From Halorubrum salsamenti (GTDB lineage: Archaea > Halobacteriota > Halobacteria > Halobacteriales > Haloferacaceae), in contig NZ_VCNL01000001.1 in assembly GCF_007671685.1 (NCBI RefSeq), positions 558,001 to 622,000 of the forward strand: 64,000 nt of DNA, given 5' to 3'. The notes below the pieces were generated by a model that was not told where the DNA came from, made no database searches, and was given only the letters and a program-made list of their open reading frames with translations. Positions within the stretch are counted from its first letter, which is position 1. Each line of letters begins with the position of its first letter. The position numbers and the translations under genes were made by a program. Shown in pieces: positions 25,178-35,000 of the stretch.

Positions 25178-26089
25178 ATGTCCTTATCTGATTTCGTCGA
25201 TAAATCGCAGGATTGGTACGCTCGAGCTGGACTCAGAGCAGTTCCACAAATTGGGTTGGATCTTGCTCATAGCGCGATCTCACGAGTCACCTCTCCGTTT
25301 ATTTCTGGTGAGTCTGTGTACCAACGAGAGTGGGATATTCTCGTTGTCTTAGACGCTTGTCGAGTCGACATGTACGAAGATGTAGTGGGTGAGTGTGATT
25401 CCGTCTGGTCTGTTGGTGGGGCATCCCCTGAATGGCTCACAAATACGTTTGAGTCGAGAGACAATTCAGATACGGCATATATCACGGGGAACCCATTCTC
25501 TCGAGAATACCATGCTTCCCAGTTTGGCATGCTTGATGAAGTTTGGCAGTATGGGTGGGATGATCAGTTAGGAACAGTCCCTCCAGAACCCATTACGGAC
25601 CGTGGGATTAGCGTGGCTCGAGAGCAGGCGTATGAACGAGTTATCCTTCACTATATGCAGCCACACTATCCGTTTATCGCCGAAGAGGACACTATCGGGT
25701 ATATCGACCGGTCAGCGTTTGGCGGTGTGGGTGAAGACACAAACGAGGATATCTGGACAAGTATTAAGCTAGGTGAAACAACAGATATTGAGAAAATTCG
25801 GAGTGCATATTGGGACAATCTACGGTATGTATTTGACTATGTCGAGTTACTAATGGAAAATGTCGATGGAACAGTTGTGGTCACTGCAGATCACGGAAAC
25901 GCCTTAGGAGAGTTTGGCATTTGGGGTCATCCAGTTGGTACCCCAGTCCCGGAAGTTCGTCGAGTTCCGTGGGACGTTTATTATTGTAATGATTCGAGAG
26001 AGTACTCGCCTAAAGAATGGGACACACGACAATCAACAACTGATGTGAAACAGCGGCTTGCGGACTTAGGCTATGTTAACGAACGGTAA
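25178..26089 (+). CDS. alkaline-phosphatase/sulfatase-like protein
   Basis: A 303-aa protein related to the IS-split gene nearby. It has WDILVVLDACRVDMYEDVVG, TAYITGNPFSREYHASQFG, RVILHYMQPHYPFIAEE and VVTADHGNALGEFGIWGHP. The D-A-C-R and D-H-G-N metal-site motifs place it in the alkaline phosphatase-sulfatase superfamily, in a short haloarchaeal subgroup seen in surface-polysaccharide loci. It may place or remove a sulfate or phosphate ester on the glycan. ATG 25160 is an alternative start. It converges with neuB, 24 bases away. Confidence 0.75.
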   Translation: MSLSDFVDKSQDWYARAGLRAVPQIGLDLAHSAISRVTSPFISGESVYQREWDILVVLDACRVDMYEDVVGECDSVWSVGGASPEWLTNTFESRDNSDTAYITGNPFSREYHASQFGMLDEVWQYGWDDQLGTVPPEPITDRGISVAREQAYERVILHYMQPHYPFIAEEDTIGYIDRSAFGGVGEDTNEDIWTSIKLGETTDIEKIRSAYWDNLRYVFDYVELLMENVDGTVVVTADHGNALGEFGIWGHPVGTPVPEVRRVPWDVYYCNDSREYSPKEWDTRQSTTDVKQRLADLGYVNER

Positions 26090-26113
26090 AGTGCTAAGGT
26101 CAGTACGACGGGT

Positions 26114-27136
26114 CTATTCGAGATCGGTTCGGTCAATAATGCTATCTGCTTCAATCTGTGTTGTTGTTGTTTTACCAAGGATCTCGAAAAATTCGGATGC
26201 GGGGATTCCGGTACCGGGCCGTTTCGTTGTAATATTGGATTCAGTCAATTCAGCACCCTGAGGAATGACTGTTTTTGAAACAATACTGTGCCTCGCCCAC
26301 TCCGCGATTCCAGCTTCCGTTTCAGTCGGTGGTACACGGTTTCCACGTGTCTCAACGACAACATTGGCATACTCAACAAGCTCACCGAGTTCGTCCGGTT
26401 CGATCGATACCTCCTGATCACCGCCGGGCAAGCGGCGATCAATCGTGAAGTGTTTCTCAATGATATCGGCTCCTTGAGCAAGGGCAACAACTGACGCTTC
26501 AATTCCTTGAGTATGGTCTGAAAAGCCAATTGGCGCGTTCAGAGCATCCTTCATTTCCTGTATCGCTCCCAAATTGACGTTCTCAATAGGGGTAGGATAT
26601 TCGGACACACAATAGAAGAACGCAACGCGGTCGGTGTATTGACTGATGAACTCAGCTGCATCCTCAATTGCAGACATAGAGTGCATGCCAGTCGAGACAA
26701 GGAGTGGCTTTCCGGTTTTCGCCGCAATTTTGAGTATATGGTAGTTTGTTACTTCTCCAGATCCAATTTTGTACGCGGGAGTGTCAATCTCATCAAGAAG
26801 TTTCACAGCCTCCGGCGAGAATGGAGTTGATAAGAAATCAATTCCTTTACTTTGGCAATACTGCTGTAGTGTTCGGTGTTCTTCGATACTCAATGCCTGT
26901 TCAGACATCCGCTCATAGAGATCCTCCATATCGAGACTCTCCATTCCTGGAGCAGACATCTCCGCTTCGGGAATATGGGTTTGGAACTTGATCGCATCTG
27001 CACCTGCTGCTGCTGCCTCTTCAATAAATACCTTCGCGAGGTCTATCCGCCCAAGATAGTTCACTCCCGCCTCTGCGATGATGTACGGGCCAGTTGAGTC
27101 AGCAAAGATACCCTCGATTGAGTTGGTGTCGCTCAT
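26114..27136 (-). CDS. neuB: N-acetylneuraminate synthase family protein (NeuB/LegI)
   Basis: A 340-aa enzyme that condenses phosphoenolpyruvate with ManNAc or a related hexosamine to give a nonulosonic acid. The TIM barrel starts YIIAEAGVNYLGRIDLAKVF. Motifs include AIKFQTHIPEAEMSAPG, FLSTPFSPEAVKLLDEIDTP, YKIGSGEVTNYHILK, IGFSDHTQGIEASVVALAQG and IEKHFTIDRRLPGGDQE. The C-terminal SAF (antifreeze-like) domain holds NITTKRPGTGIPASEFFEIL. Its ATG overlaps the neuA stop (ATGA). Sequence alone does not separate sialic from legionaminic acid synthase. Confidence 0.93.
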   Translation of the reverse strand: MSDTNSIEGIFADSTGPYIIAEAGVNYLGRIDLAKVFIEEAAAAGADAIKFQTHIPEAEMSAPGMESLDMEDLYERMSEQALSIEEHRTLQQYCQSKGIDFLSTPFSPEAVKLLDEIDTPAYKIGSGEVTNYHILKIAAKTGKPLLVSTGMHSMSAIEDAAEFISQYTDRVAFFYCVSEYPTPIENVNLGAIQEMKDALNAPIGFSDHTQGIEASVVALAQGADIIEKHFTIDRRLPGGDQEVSIEPDELGELVEYANVVVETRGNRVPPTETEAGIAEWARHSIVSKTVIPQGAELTESNITTKRPGTGIPASEFFEILGKTTTTQIEADSIIDRTDLE

Positions 27137-27828
27137 TTCGTCTTTTCCTGCTCGTTGAGACGAGGAATAAGTTTCCGTACTAGCCAAAGATCGAAATGAG
27201 TGTCAACGTCAACAGACCGCTTCTCCGGCATAGTATAGAGCACTGTTTTTCCCGCTTGAAGACTCTCCGTAGCTAGAAATGCTGGGCTTGCCGTGATATA
27301 GATGGCCCCATTTTCCACATACTCTGGGGATTTATCCTGTCGGCGCTTCCGGTCATCGTTATAATTTTTTCGAACGGCTCCATCTGGGTGCTTCTCCCAG
27401 CGGTAACTATGATCCTCATAAACGGAGACCAACGAAGTCCCGTTAGACTCTTCGAATGTCATAATCGCGTTCTCGATATCATCCGCTGTTCGAAGTGGTG
27501 AGGTTGGCTGAAGAAGAACAACGTGAGTCCACTTATCGGCAGATTCGTGTTCTAAGGCATGTCTAATGACTGGTTCTGTTGGCGCCTCATCAGTCGCGAG
27601 CTCATCTGGGCGGAGATATGGAACCGTAGCCCCACACTCTACTGCTGTATCAGCGATCTCTTGGCTGTCCGTACTGACGACAACATCGTCAATACTTTCT
27701 GATTGCTGCGCAGCCTCGATTGAATGTGCTATGAGTGGTCTTCCAGCAACATCCACGATGTTTTTATTTTCGATACCCTTTGACCCACCTCTCGCAGGGA
27801 TAAGGGCTACATACGATCTGTCGCACAT
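27133..27828 (-). CDS. neuA: acylneuraminate cytidylyltransferase (CMP-nonulosonate synthase)
   Basis: A 231-aa enzyme that activates the sugar with CTP. The N-terminal signature is LIPARGGSKGIENKNIVDVA, followed by VVVSTDSQEIADTA, VVLLQPTSPLRTADDIENAI, YVENGAIYIT and SVDVDTHFDLWL. The length is that of the short NeuA/LegF class without an extra domain. It sits one base after neuC and overlaps neuB by four bases, so the three are one operon. Its product, a CMP-nonulosonate, is the expected substrate of the CMAH-like protein at 16541 and of a transferase. Confidence 0.93.
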   Translation of the reverse strand: MCDRSYVALIPARGGSKGIENKNIVDVAGRPLIAHSIEAAQQSESIDDVVVSTDSQEIADTAVECGATVPYLRPDELATDEAPTEPVIRHALEHESADKWTHVVLLQPTSPLRTADDIENAIMTFEESNGTSLVSVYEDHSYRWEKHPDGAVRKNYNDDRKRRQDKSPEYVENGAIYITASPAFLATESLQAGKTVLYTMPEKRSVDVDTHFDLWLVRKLIPRLNEQEKTK

Positions 27829-27829
27829 A

Positions 27830-28999
27830 CTATAGATTTAACTGCTCTGGCTTCATTGGCTGTTTCATTGTCAGGTCGGTCTGGCTGATAATTTCCTTCA
27901 TTTTTTCACCTGTATTTCCATTTCCATAGAGGGTTGACCTCTCATATGGACCAACAGAGAGTTGCTGCTCAATACCTTTTTTAATATCCTCTGTATTACA
28001 GTCCACATCGAGGACGTTTGGCCCCCGCTCACGCATCTGTTGGCGGCCGCCAATATTCACTGTCGGCTTCCCTAGATACGAACATTCTCTGATCCCAACA
28101 CTTGAGTTCCCAACCATACATGCTGAATTGCTCACAAGCGTCAGATAATCATCAGGATGCATATTAATGTAGAACCGGACATCGTCTGGAGATCGCTGAT
28201 CTCGGTATTCACGGATCGCCTTCGAAACCTGATTCGTGCCAGCGTCCATGTTTGGCCAAAACCAGAACGCTTGTACATCAAGATCATCCACTGCGTTGAT
28301 TAGCTCCCATGTCCGGTCATATTCGCTCATATACTCTGTTGCGACTGGATGATACTGAACGACGAGATAATCCTCATCTATATCAATCTGGGCTCCGACA
28401 CCTGCGTAGTCTTCCTGTGGATCGTATCGATTGTCATCATTTTGTTCAATATCCTCAACAAGATCGATCGAGGGACAGCCAGTAAGAAACACCCGATCAG
28501 TTTCCTCACCTAACCCCTCAACAACATCTACACTTTTTTCTGTGGATACAAAGTGGTAATCCGCCATCTTCGTCGTCGCGTGGCGCACCTTTTCATCAAT
28601 GGATCCAGTAATTTCTCCACCTTGTGTGTGAATGACCGGGATATTCAGATACGACGCAGCCAGAGTAACAGACATCGTTTCGTACCTATCTGCGATAGTG
28701 ATCACTCCGTCTGGATCAAGTTCATCAAGTACGGAGGTAAATTCGATCATTCCAAGACCAGTTGTTTTCGCAGAGGCGACAGGTGTTCCCCCCTCCAATA
28801 CGTTGTATAGCTCGCGCTCTATCTCGAGCCCGTCTTCACGCAACAACTCAGACAAAGTACCATATTTTCGGATCATAGATGCACCGGCAACGATGATGTC
28901 TAACTGAGTATCTGGGTCACTATCTAGCGCATGGAGAAGCGTGCCTGTGCGGGCGTAATTTCCTCTGCTAGTCAAGCAGATCGCAACGTGTGTCGACAT
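27830..28999 (-). CDS. neuC: UDP-GlcNAc 2-epimerase, hydrolysing (NeuC/LegG family)
   Basis: A 389-aa GT-B-like epimerase. It starts VAICLTSRGNYARTGTLLHA, with the catalytic-site TIADRYETMSVTLAASYLNI, HTQGGEITGSIDEKVRHATT, VFLTGCPSIDLVED and a C-terminal CMVGNSSVGIRECSYLGKPT. The hydrolysing class converts UDP-GlcNAc to ManNAc and UDP, the first committed step of sialic acid synthesis. It is the first gene of the neuC-neuA-neuB operon. UDP-GlcNAc would come from glmS and glmU. A legionaminate-type substrate is possible, but none of the genes needed to make one is in the window. Confidence 0.9.
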   Translation of the reverse strand: MSTHVAICLTSRGNYARTGTLLHALDSDPDTQLDIIVAGASMIRKYGTLSELLREDGLEIERELYNVLEGGTPVASAKTTGLGMIEFTSVLDELDPDGVITIADRYETMSVTLAASYLNIPVIHTQGGEITGSIDEKVRHATTKMADYHFVSTEKSVDVVEGLGEETDRVFLTGCPSIDLVEDIEQNDDNRYDPQEDYAGVGAQIDIDEDYLVVQYHPVATEYMSEYDRTWELINAVDDLDVQAFWFWPNMDAGTNQVSKAIREYRDQRSPDDVRFYINMHPDDYLTLVSNSACMVGNSSVGIRECSYLGKPTVNIGGRQQMRERGPNVLDVDCNTEDIKKGIEQQLSVGPYERSTLYGNGNTGEKMKEIISQTDLTMKQPMKPEQLNL

Positions 29000-29084
29000 A
29001 CCGCTGGACAGCACCGTCATACCTAAATACGCTTCGAACCGTCTAAGCCAACAACACCATTACAATAGACACATTCTTTTTAAA

Positions 29085-30902
29085 ATGAAAATAATTCTAA
29101 CAGATCATTCTGATATTCCATCCAGACAGTTGGTAGGTGCGTCCCGTATTGTCACGTTCAACAATGAAGCGTACAACCAGATCGATACGGGAACAGTGGT
29201 GATGGGCTCGGACTATCAGCCTAATAATATCGCGACAGACGAAGAGTTTGATAAGCTCCGTGAATGGCTTGCCGATCAATTCATTTATGATGGAATTGAC
29301 ATTGGGCCGCTTATCCAAAATACGTTTATTGATCTGTTTGGGTACGAGCTTATCAGGCAAACTAAAACAATTAAAAATATTCTCCAAACGGAGCAACCAA
29401 CAGAGGTAGTAGTTTACTCTAACCCGGTTCCTGTTTATGAATGGATCCCCCTCGGATCCGGGGAAATAATACCCGGTGTCCCTGAAGCCGTAGCTACTGC
29501 TGAAAATATTGAGGTTCAGGAGTACACGAAATCAATAACAGCAAGTCGTATTAAAGATCGAACTTTTAGATCAATTGGTCCGAGTGTTCTTCGACCACTT
29601 GATTGGGGGTCTGAGTTCATCTCACGAATGCGGGGTAACAGGCCATCACACGATTCGGATCTTGTTTTATTCGTGTTTACAAAAAACAATATCAATGTCG
29701 TTGAACCAGTCGTCGACGCGCTTGATGACCGTGTGAACACCACGGTAGTTACACATGCACATGGTTTTACGAATACTGGACAAGATATCTCAACCTCTTT
29801 GTCCAACTTGAATGTGCCAGTTGTCCCGTTAGCGAAGTATAGTTCACTCACATCGTACAAGGAGGAAATTAAAATAGTGAGACAATTGGCGAGGAACCCA
29901 GACTCTGCTCAACCATTTTCTGACCAGAAGCCACACAGTATCAGCGGAGTCAACCTCACACCCGCACTACAATCCCGCGGATGGCTGTATGCTGCCCTTC
30001 AATATCCCAGAGTCGCCCGGTATGTTCATATGATGCAGAATATGCTCAGAGCTGAACAACCACAGTCAGTTCTTCTGAAAAATGACGGACCCCTCCCGAC
30101 ACGAACAGTGGCAACGGCTGCAGAAAATAAAGGCGTTCCGACACTATTGGTCCAACACGGTGTAGATCTCCCGTCTCGGAGATATGTCCCTGTTTCAGAT
30201 CAGATCGCTGTCTGGGGTGAACGGTGGCAAGAAGTGATGGAGAGGAAGGGCGTTGAGCGTGAGCGAATCAAGATTACTGGTGCACCACAATTTGACCATT
30301 TAGCTCGCTATTCTGCGAAAGATCAATCTCAAATCCGTGAGCAACTCTCTGTCTCTATTGACTGTGGAACATTTACTGTGCTTCTCGCTTCCCAACCCTT
30401 TGATGATACGATACGTTCCAATTTAGTCCAAACGGCTATCGGGGCAGTTCGTGACCTACCGAACGTGGAATTACTTCTTCGTCCGCACCCGAGAGAGGAT
30501 ACAGAACTTCACAAAAAAGCAGCTTCGGATATTCCAAATGTCCAAGTCGTTGAGAGTGATGATATTCATGATTTATTGTTTGCATCCGATGTTGTTTTAG
30601 CGCTCCGGTCGACAGTAGTGCTTGAAGCAAGCTTATTGAATCGACCAGTTGTGATTCTTGATGTTTCAGCTGAAAAGCCACCAATCGAAGAGTTTTCGGA
30701 GCAAAATGGATTTACCGAGGTTACGAATCGAGCCGAAGCGCGAGAATGTATTGAAGAAATGAAAGATAGCCCCAAAAGTGTAGCACGTTATACTAACCAA
30801 CAGCCTAGATTTGGGAGAGAATACGCTCTCAACGAAGATGGAGGTGCAGCCGGTCGAGTTGCTAGAATCATACAAAATCTGATTGTATCCAAATCAAACT
30901 AG
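29085..30902 (+). CDS. GT-B glycosyltransferase with HP and ST motifs, candidate sialyl/nonulosonate transferase
   Basis: A 605-aa protein. The C-terminal half carries VPTLLVQHGVDLPSR, IKITGAPQFDHL, LLLRPHPRED (about residues 463-472, the HP motif) and VVLALRSTVVLEASLLNRPV (an ST motif near 507). HP plus SS/ST motifs mark bacterial sialyltransferases (GT38/GT52/GT80/GT97), but CDP-glycerol phosphotransferases and capsule KpsS-like enzymes share similar elements. It diverges from neuC across an 85-base gap, and that placement favours a role in transferring the CMP-activated sugar. The N-terminal half is unrecognised. Confidence 0.65.
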   Translation: MKIILTDHSDIPSRQLVGASRIVTFNNEAYNQIDTGTVVMGSDYQPNNIATDEEFDKLREWLADQFIYDGIDIGPLIQNTFIDLFGYELIRQTKTIKNILQTEQPTEVVVYSNPVPVYEWIPLGSGEIIPGVPEAVATAENIEVQEYTKSITASRIKDRTFRSIGPSVLRPLDWGSEFISRMRGNRPSHDSDLVLFVFTKNNINVVEPVVDALDDRVNTTVVTHAHGFTNTGQDISTSLSNLNVPVVPLAKYSSLTSYKEEIKIVRQLARNPDSAQPFSDQKPHSISGVNLTPALQSRGWLYAALQYPRVARYVHMMQNMLRAEQPQSVLLKNDGPLPTRTVATAAENKGVPTLLVQHGVDLPSRRYVPVSDQIAVWGERWQEVMERKGVERERIKITGAPQFDHLARYSAKDQSQIREQLSVSIDCGTFTVLLASQPFDDTIRSNLVQTAIGAVRDLPNVELLLRPHPREDTELHKKAASDIPNVQVVESDDIHDLLFASDVVLALRSTVVLEASLLNRPVVILDVSAEKPPIEEFSEQNGFTEVTNRAEARECIEEMKDSPKSVARYTNQQPRFGREYALNEDGGAAGRVARIIQNLIVSKSN

Positions 30903-31038
30903 CTATTACTGCAGACCCTTGTTTGCCAGCAGATTGTATTATCTCTACTCTTGTTATATTTATATTAAGATATATGAGATCTATCAAAAACAATCAATCG
31001 AGAACCAACAACGGGGTGTCTGACACCTCCAATCACAA

Positions 31039-31962
31039 TTATGTCGAATAGCGAACGATCCCAAAGATATACCCCAATCCCACAGACGCGGTTAATAAAC
31101 AGAGTACAAAAAATTGTAATAAGCTCACCATTGGGAATGATCCCACGATGTTGCGGAGTCGCCTCGGAGCAGACTCCGTCAAAAGCATCTGAATGAATTC
31201 ATCTTCTTCACCACTCTCGTCGTCGACGAACGACTCCATCGCCCGCTTCGAGTACCCCTGCCAGAACGCGCGGTCGACCAGCCACCGGAACTCCGTCCGG
31301 TACTCGAACACCTTGTGGGCTACCTCGGCCTCCGGGTCGTACCACACTCCCCGCCCATACTCCTCTCGCATCCGTGCGCACAGCTCCGTCTCCCCGCCCT
31401 GCAGATTCGCGTCGCCTTTCCGCCCCCCAATATCGGTATCGAACCCGCCTAACTCCGCGAACACGTCCGCCCGGAACGAGATGTTCGATCCGAACGTGTT
31501 CCGCACCTCGCCCGGCCCGTCGGCGAATCCGCGATGCGTCACGCCGATCAGCCAGTAGAACTCTTCGGGGAGGAACGACGGCTTCCCTGCGACCCACTCG
31601 GGCGTCATCTTCCCGCCGGCCGCGATCGCGTCCTCCTCTTCGTACGCCCGGACCAGCCGTTCGACCCACCCCTCGTCGGCGATCGCGTCGTCGTCGATGA
31701 ACGCGACGACATCGCCAGACGCGATCTCGGCCCCGCGATTCCGACTCTCCAAGAGCCCGACGTTCTCGTCGTTGCACTCGATCACGATATCGTCGCGGTC
31801 GCCGTACTCATCCACGACGCGCTCGTACACCTCGGGCGTCCCGTCGACGATCACGACGAGCTCGACATCGTCGTGCGTCTGCGCGAGGACACTGTCGGCG
31901 GCCTCGCGGAAGTGATCGTACATGTCGAGCGTGTACGTACAGAGGACGACGGAGACCTTCAC
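31039..31962 (-). CDS. AglG-type family 2 glycosyltransferase
   Basis: A 307-aa enzyme with GT2 start KVSVVLCTYTLDMYDHFREA, VVIVDGTPEVYERVVDEYGD, the metal-site VAFIDDDAIADEGWVE, and the C-terminal GEVRNTFGSNISFRADVFAE and GGRKGDANLQGGETELCARM blocks. A membrane helix pair follows (MVSLLQFFVLCLLTASVGLG). This matches haloarchaeal AglG-like transferases, which add glucuronate to dolichyl-phosphate-bound sugar. It diverges from aglB across about 97 bases. The 5' two thirds are high-GC; the C-terminal end is richer in A/T, marking the island's right border. Confidence 0.82.
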   Translation of the reverse strand: MKVSVVLCTYTLDMYDHFREAADSVLAQTHDDVELVVIVDGTPEVYERVVDEYGDRDDIVIECNDENVGLLESRNRGAEIASGDVVAFIDDDAIADEGWVERLVRAYEEEDAIAAGGKMTPEWVAGKPSFLPEEFYWLIGVTHRGFADGPGEVRNTFGSNISFRADVFAELGGFDTDIGGRKGDANLQGGETELCARMREEYGRGVWYDPEAEVAHKVFEYRTEFRWLVDRAFWQGYSKRAMESFVDDESGEEDEFIQMLLTESAPRRLRNIVGSFPMVSLLQFFVLCLLTASVGLGYIFGIVRYST

Positions 31963-32059
31963 GGAGGCATACTCCCCGACCGGAGCGCTTAGACCTTCCG
32001 CCTCCGGTTGCTGGCTTTATCACAAGCCTTATGCGCGTTTTGCCAGTCGTTTTCACGTA

Positions 32060-35000
32060 ATGAGTGACTCGAACGATCCACCGGCGGCGTCGGATCGGTC
32101 CCCCGCTGACCTCCTCGCACGGTGGTACCACGTCCCGGTTCTTCTCGGTGCACTGGCCTTCATGCTGTGGACCCGCCTCCAGTCGTACGGGAACTTCGTC
32201 CAGAACGGCCAGGTGTACTTCCGCGGCAACGACCCGTGGTACCATCTCCGCGAAACGATGTACATCATGGAGAACTACCCGAACCGGATGCCGTTCGACG
32301 TGTGGACCGGGTTCCCGATCGGGAATCAGGCCGGCCAGTTCGGCACCCTCTGGGACCACATCATGGCGGTCGGTATCTGGATCGCCCGCCCGATCATGGG
32401 CGGCGCCGAAGAGGTCATGCTCGTTATGGCGCCCATCGCTGGCGCCCTCGTCGCGATCCCGACCTACTTCATCGCGCGTCGGTTCGTCGACCGTTTCGCG
32501 GCTCTCGGCGCGGTCATCGTGCTCGCGCTCCTCCCGGGGACCTTCTTCAGTTACAGTCTCGTCGGGTTCCCGGACCACAGCGCGGCCGAGGTCCTCTTCC
32601 AGAGTTTCGCCGTCCTCGCGTTCCTCGTCGCCTTCGCGGTCGCCGAGCGTGAGGCACCGGTCTGGGAGCTCGTCGTCGACCGCGACTGGACCGCCCTCAG
32701 GCGTCCCGCTGCGTACGCGGCGGCCGCGGGCGTCGCGCTCGGCCTTTATATATGGACGTGGCAGCCCGGCATTCTGATGGTCGGGTTTACCGGAATCTTC
32801 CTCGCGGTCAAGATCCCCAGCGATGTGTTCCACGGGAAGAGCCCGGAACCCACCGCCTTCGCGGGCGCGGTATCGATGATCGTCGCCGGCCTGATGCAGG
32901 TCATCCCGCTCGACACGTTCTCGTTCGCGGTGAGCGAGTACTCGTTCCTCCAGATCGTCCTCCCGCTCGTCGTCGCGCTCGGCGCGGTCTTCCTCGCGTG
33001 GCTCGCCCGTCAGTGGGAGTCGCGCGACCTCGACGCCACGACGTACCCGCCGGCCGTCGGCGGTCTCATCCTCGCCTCTGCCGGCATCGTCTGGCTCGCG
33101 GTCCCCTCTCTGTGGTCAACGCTCACGGGGAGTCTCCTCAACACCGTCGGCTTCTCGGCCAGCGCCGGCGCTCGCACCATCGGCGAGGCCCAACCCCCCC
33201 TCCAAGACGCCTCCTTCGCCGACTTCGTCCTCTCGCAGTACGGTCTCGCCTTCTTCCTCGCCCTCATAGCCGTCCTCTACATCGTCGCGCGTCCCCTCTA
33301 TCGCTCCGACGACACGAACCACACGCTGTACATCCCGGCCGCACTTGCCGTGGTCGGCTCCGTCTACGCGGTCCCCCAACTGTACGACGCCGTCGGCGGC
33401 GTCGTCGGCGTGAGCTGGCAGGTGATCGGGCTCGCCATCGCCGCGGCCTTGCTCGTCGGCGCGACGTTCCTCGTCGAGTACGACTCGGAGGAGCTCTACT
33501 TCGTCGTGTGGGCGGCGTTCATCGGGAGCGCCGCGTTCACGCAGGTTCGCTTCAACTACTACCTCGCGGTGATCGTCGCGGTCGGCGCGGCGTACTTCGT
33601 CCAGGTGGCGGTCAACTTCCTCCGGCTTCACACGCTCGACGACGCCCGCGACATCGAGGGATGGCAGGTGATGGGGACGCTCGTCCTCGTCGTCGTCCTG
33701 ATCGTCCCGCTGGTCGCGATGGCGACGCCGGTGTGGGCCGCGGGCGCGAACACCGGCCCCGGCAGCGTCACGCAGTGGGACGGAAGCCTCCAGTGGATGA
33801 ACGACGAGACGCCCACGCCGGGCGAACTCGAAGGCGCCGACAACCCCATGGAGCTGTACGGCACCTACGAGCGCCCCGCCGACGGCGACTTCGAGTACCC
33901 GGAGGGCGCCTACGGCGTGCAATCGTGGTGGGACTACGGTCACTGGATTACCACGCGCGCCGAGCGCATCCCGAACGCGAACCCGTTCCAGCAGAACGCG
34001 GGCGCCGCCGCTGACTACCTGCTCGCACCCAGCGAGGAGGCGTCTCGCGAGGTACTCGCCAGCCAGAGCACCGAAGGCGAGAACACTCGCTACGTGATGG
34101 TCGACTGGCAGATGGCCTCGCCGAACTCCAAGTTCGGCGCGCCCGTCACGTTCTACTCGGGCAACGAGACCCGATCGGACTTCAACCGCGTCCTCTACCA
34201 GCAGACGGAGCAGGGCGGGTTCCAGACGGTGATGCAGGTGAACACCCAACGGTATCACGAGAGCCAGATGATCCGCCTGTACGAGCACTACGGCAGCGCG
34301 GTCGACCCCGAGCCGGTCGTCGTCGACTGGGAGACGCAGAGCGCCCAGACCGCGAGCGGCGAGCAGGTGGAGGTCGACACGCTCCCGAGCGATCCGAGGG
34401 CGACGATCCGACAGTTCGACAACGTCTCGGCCGCCCGCGCGTACGTGGAGGAAGACGGGAGCGCCCAGCTCGGCGGGATCGGCAACCTCCCGTCGGAGCG
34501 CGTCGAAGCCTTAGAGCACCACCGGCTGGTCCACGCGTCGCAGTCGCAGGGACAGTCGCCCTCGGCGCGACAGGTGCAGATCCTCCAGCAGCTCGGCGTC
34601 GACGTCCAGAACGTTCTCGGCGAGTCGGTCCTGCAGGCGTTCCAAGACGACTTCGTGAAGACGTTCGAACGCGTGCCGGGCGCGACGATCGAGGGCTCGG
34701 GCGCCGAGCCCGGACAGGAGGTCGAAGCGACCGTCGAACTCGAAAAGCCCACCGGCCAGACGTTCGAGTACACCCAGTACGCCGAGGCGGACGAGAACGG
34801 GAACTTCGAGCTGACGGTCCCGTACTCGACGACGGGCTACGACGAGTTCGGCCCCGACAACGGCTACACGAACACGAGCGTCCGCGCGGCCGGTCCGTAC
34901 AACGTCACCACTGAGGCGACCACCGGCGACGACCGCTACACGACCCAGCGCGTCGGGCAGGTCGCGGTGACCGAGGGGCAAGTCGTCGGCGCGGACGACG

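Noticed and set aside
31922-32059. In-frame upstream extension of aglB by 46 codons
   Set aside because: The extension lies over the divergent aglG-like start and promoter gap, and AglB homology begins at the ATG at 32060.
33116-34288. A 390-codon minus-strand open frame inside aglB
   Set aside because: It is the antisense of conserved AglB sequence with typical high-GC shadow composition.
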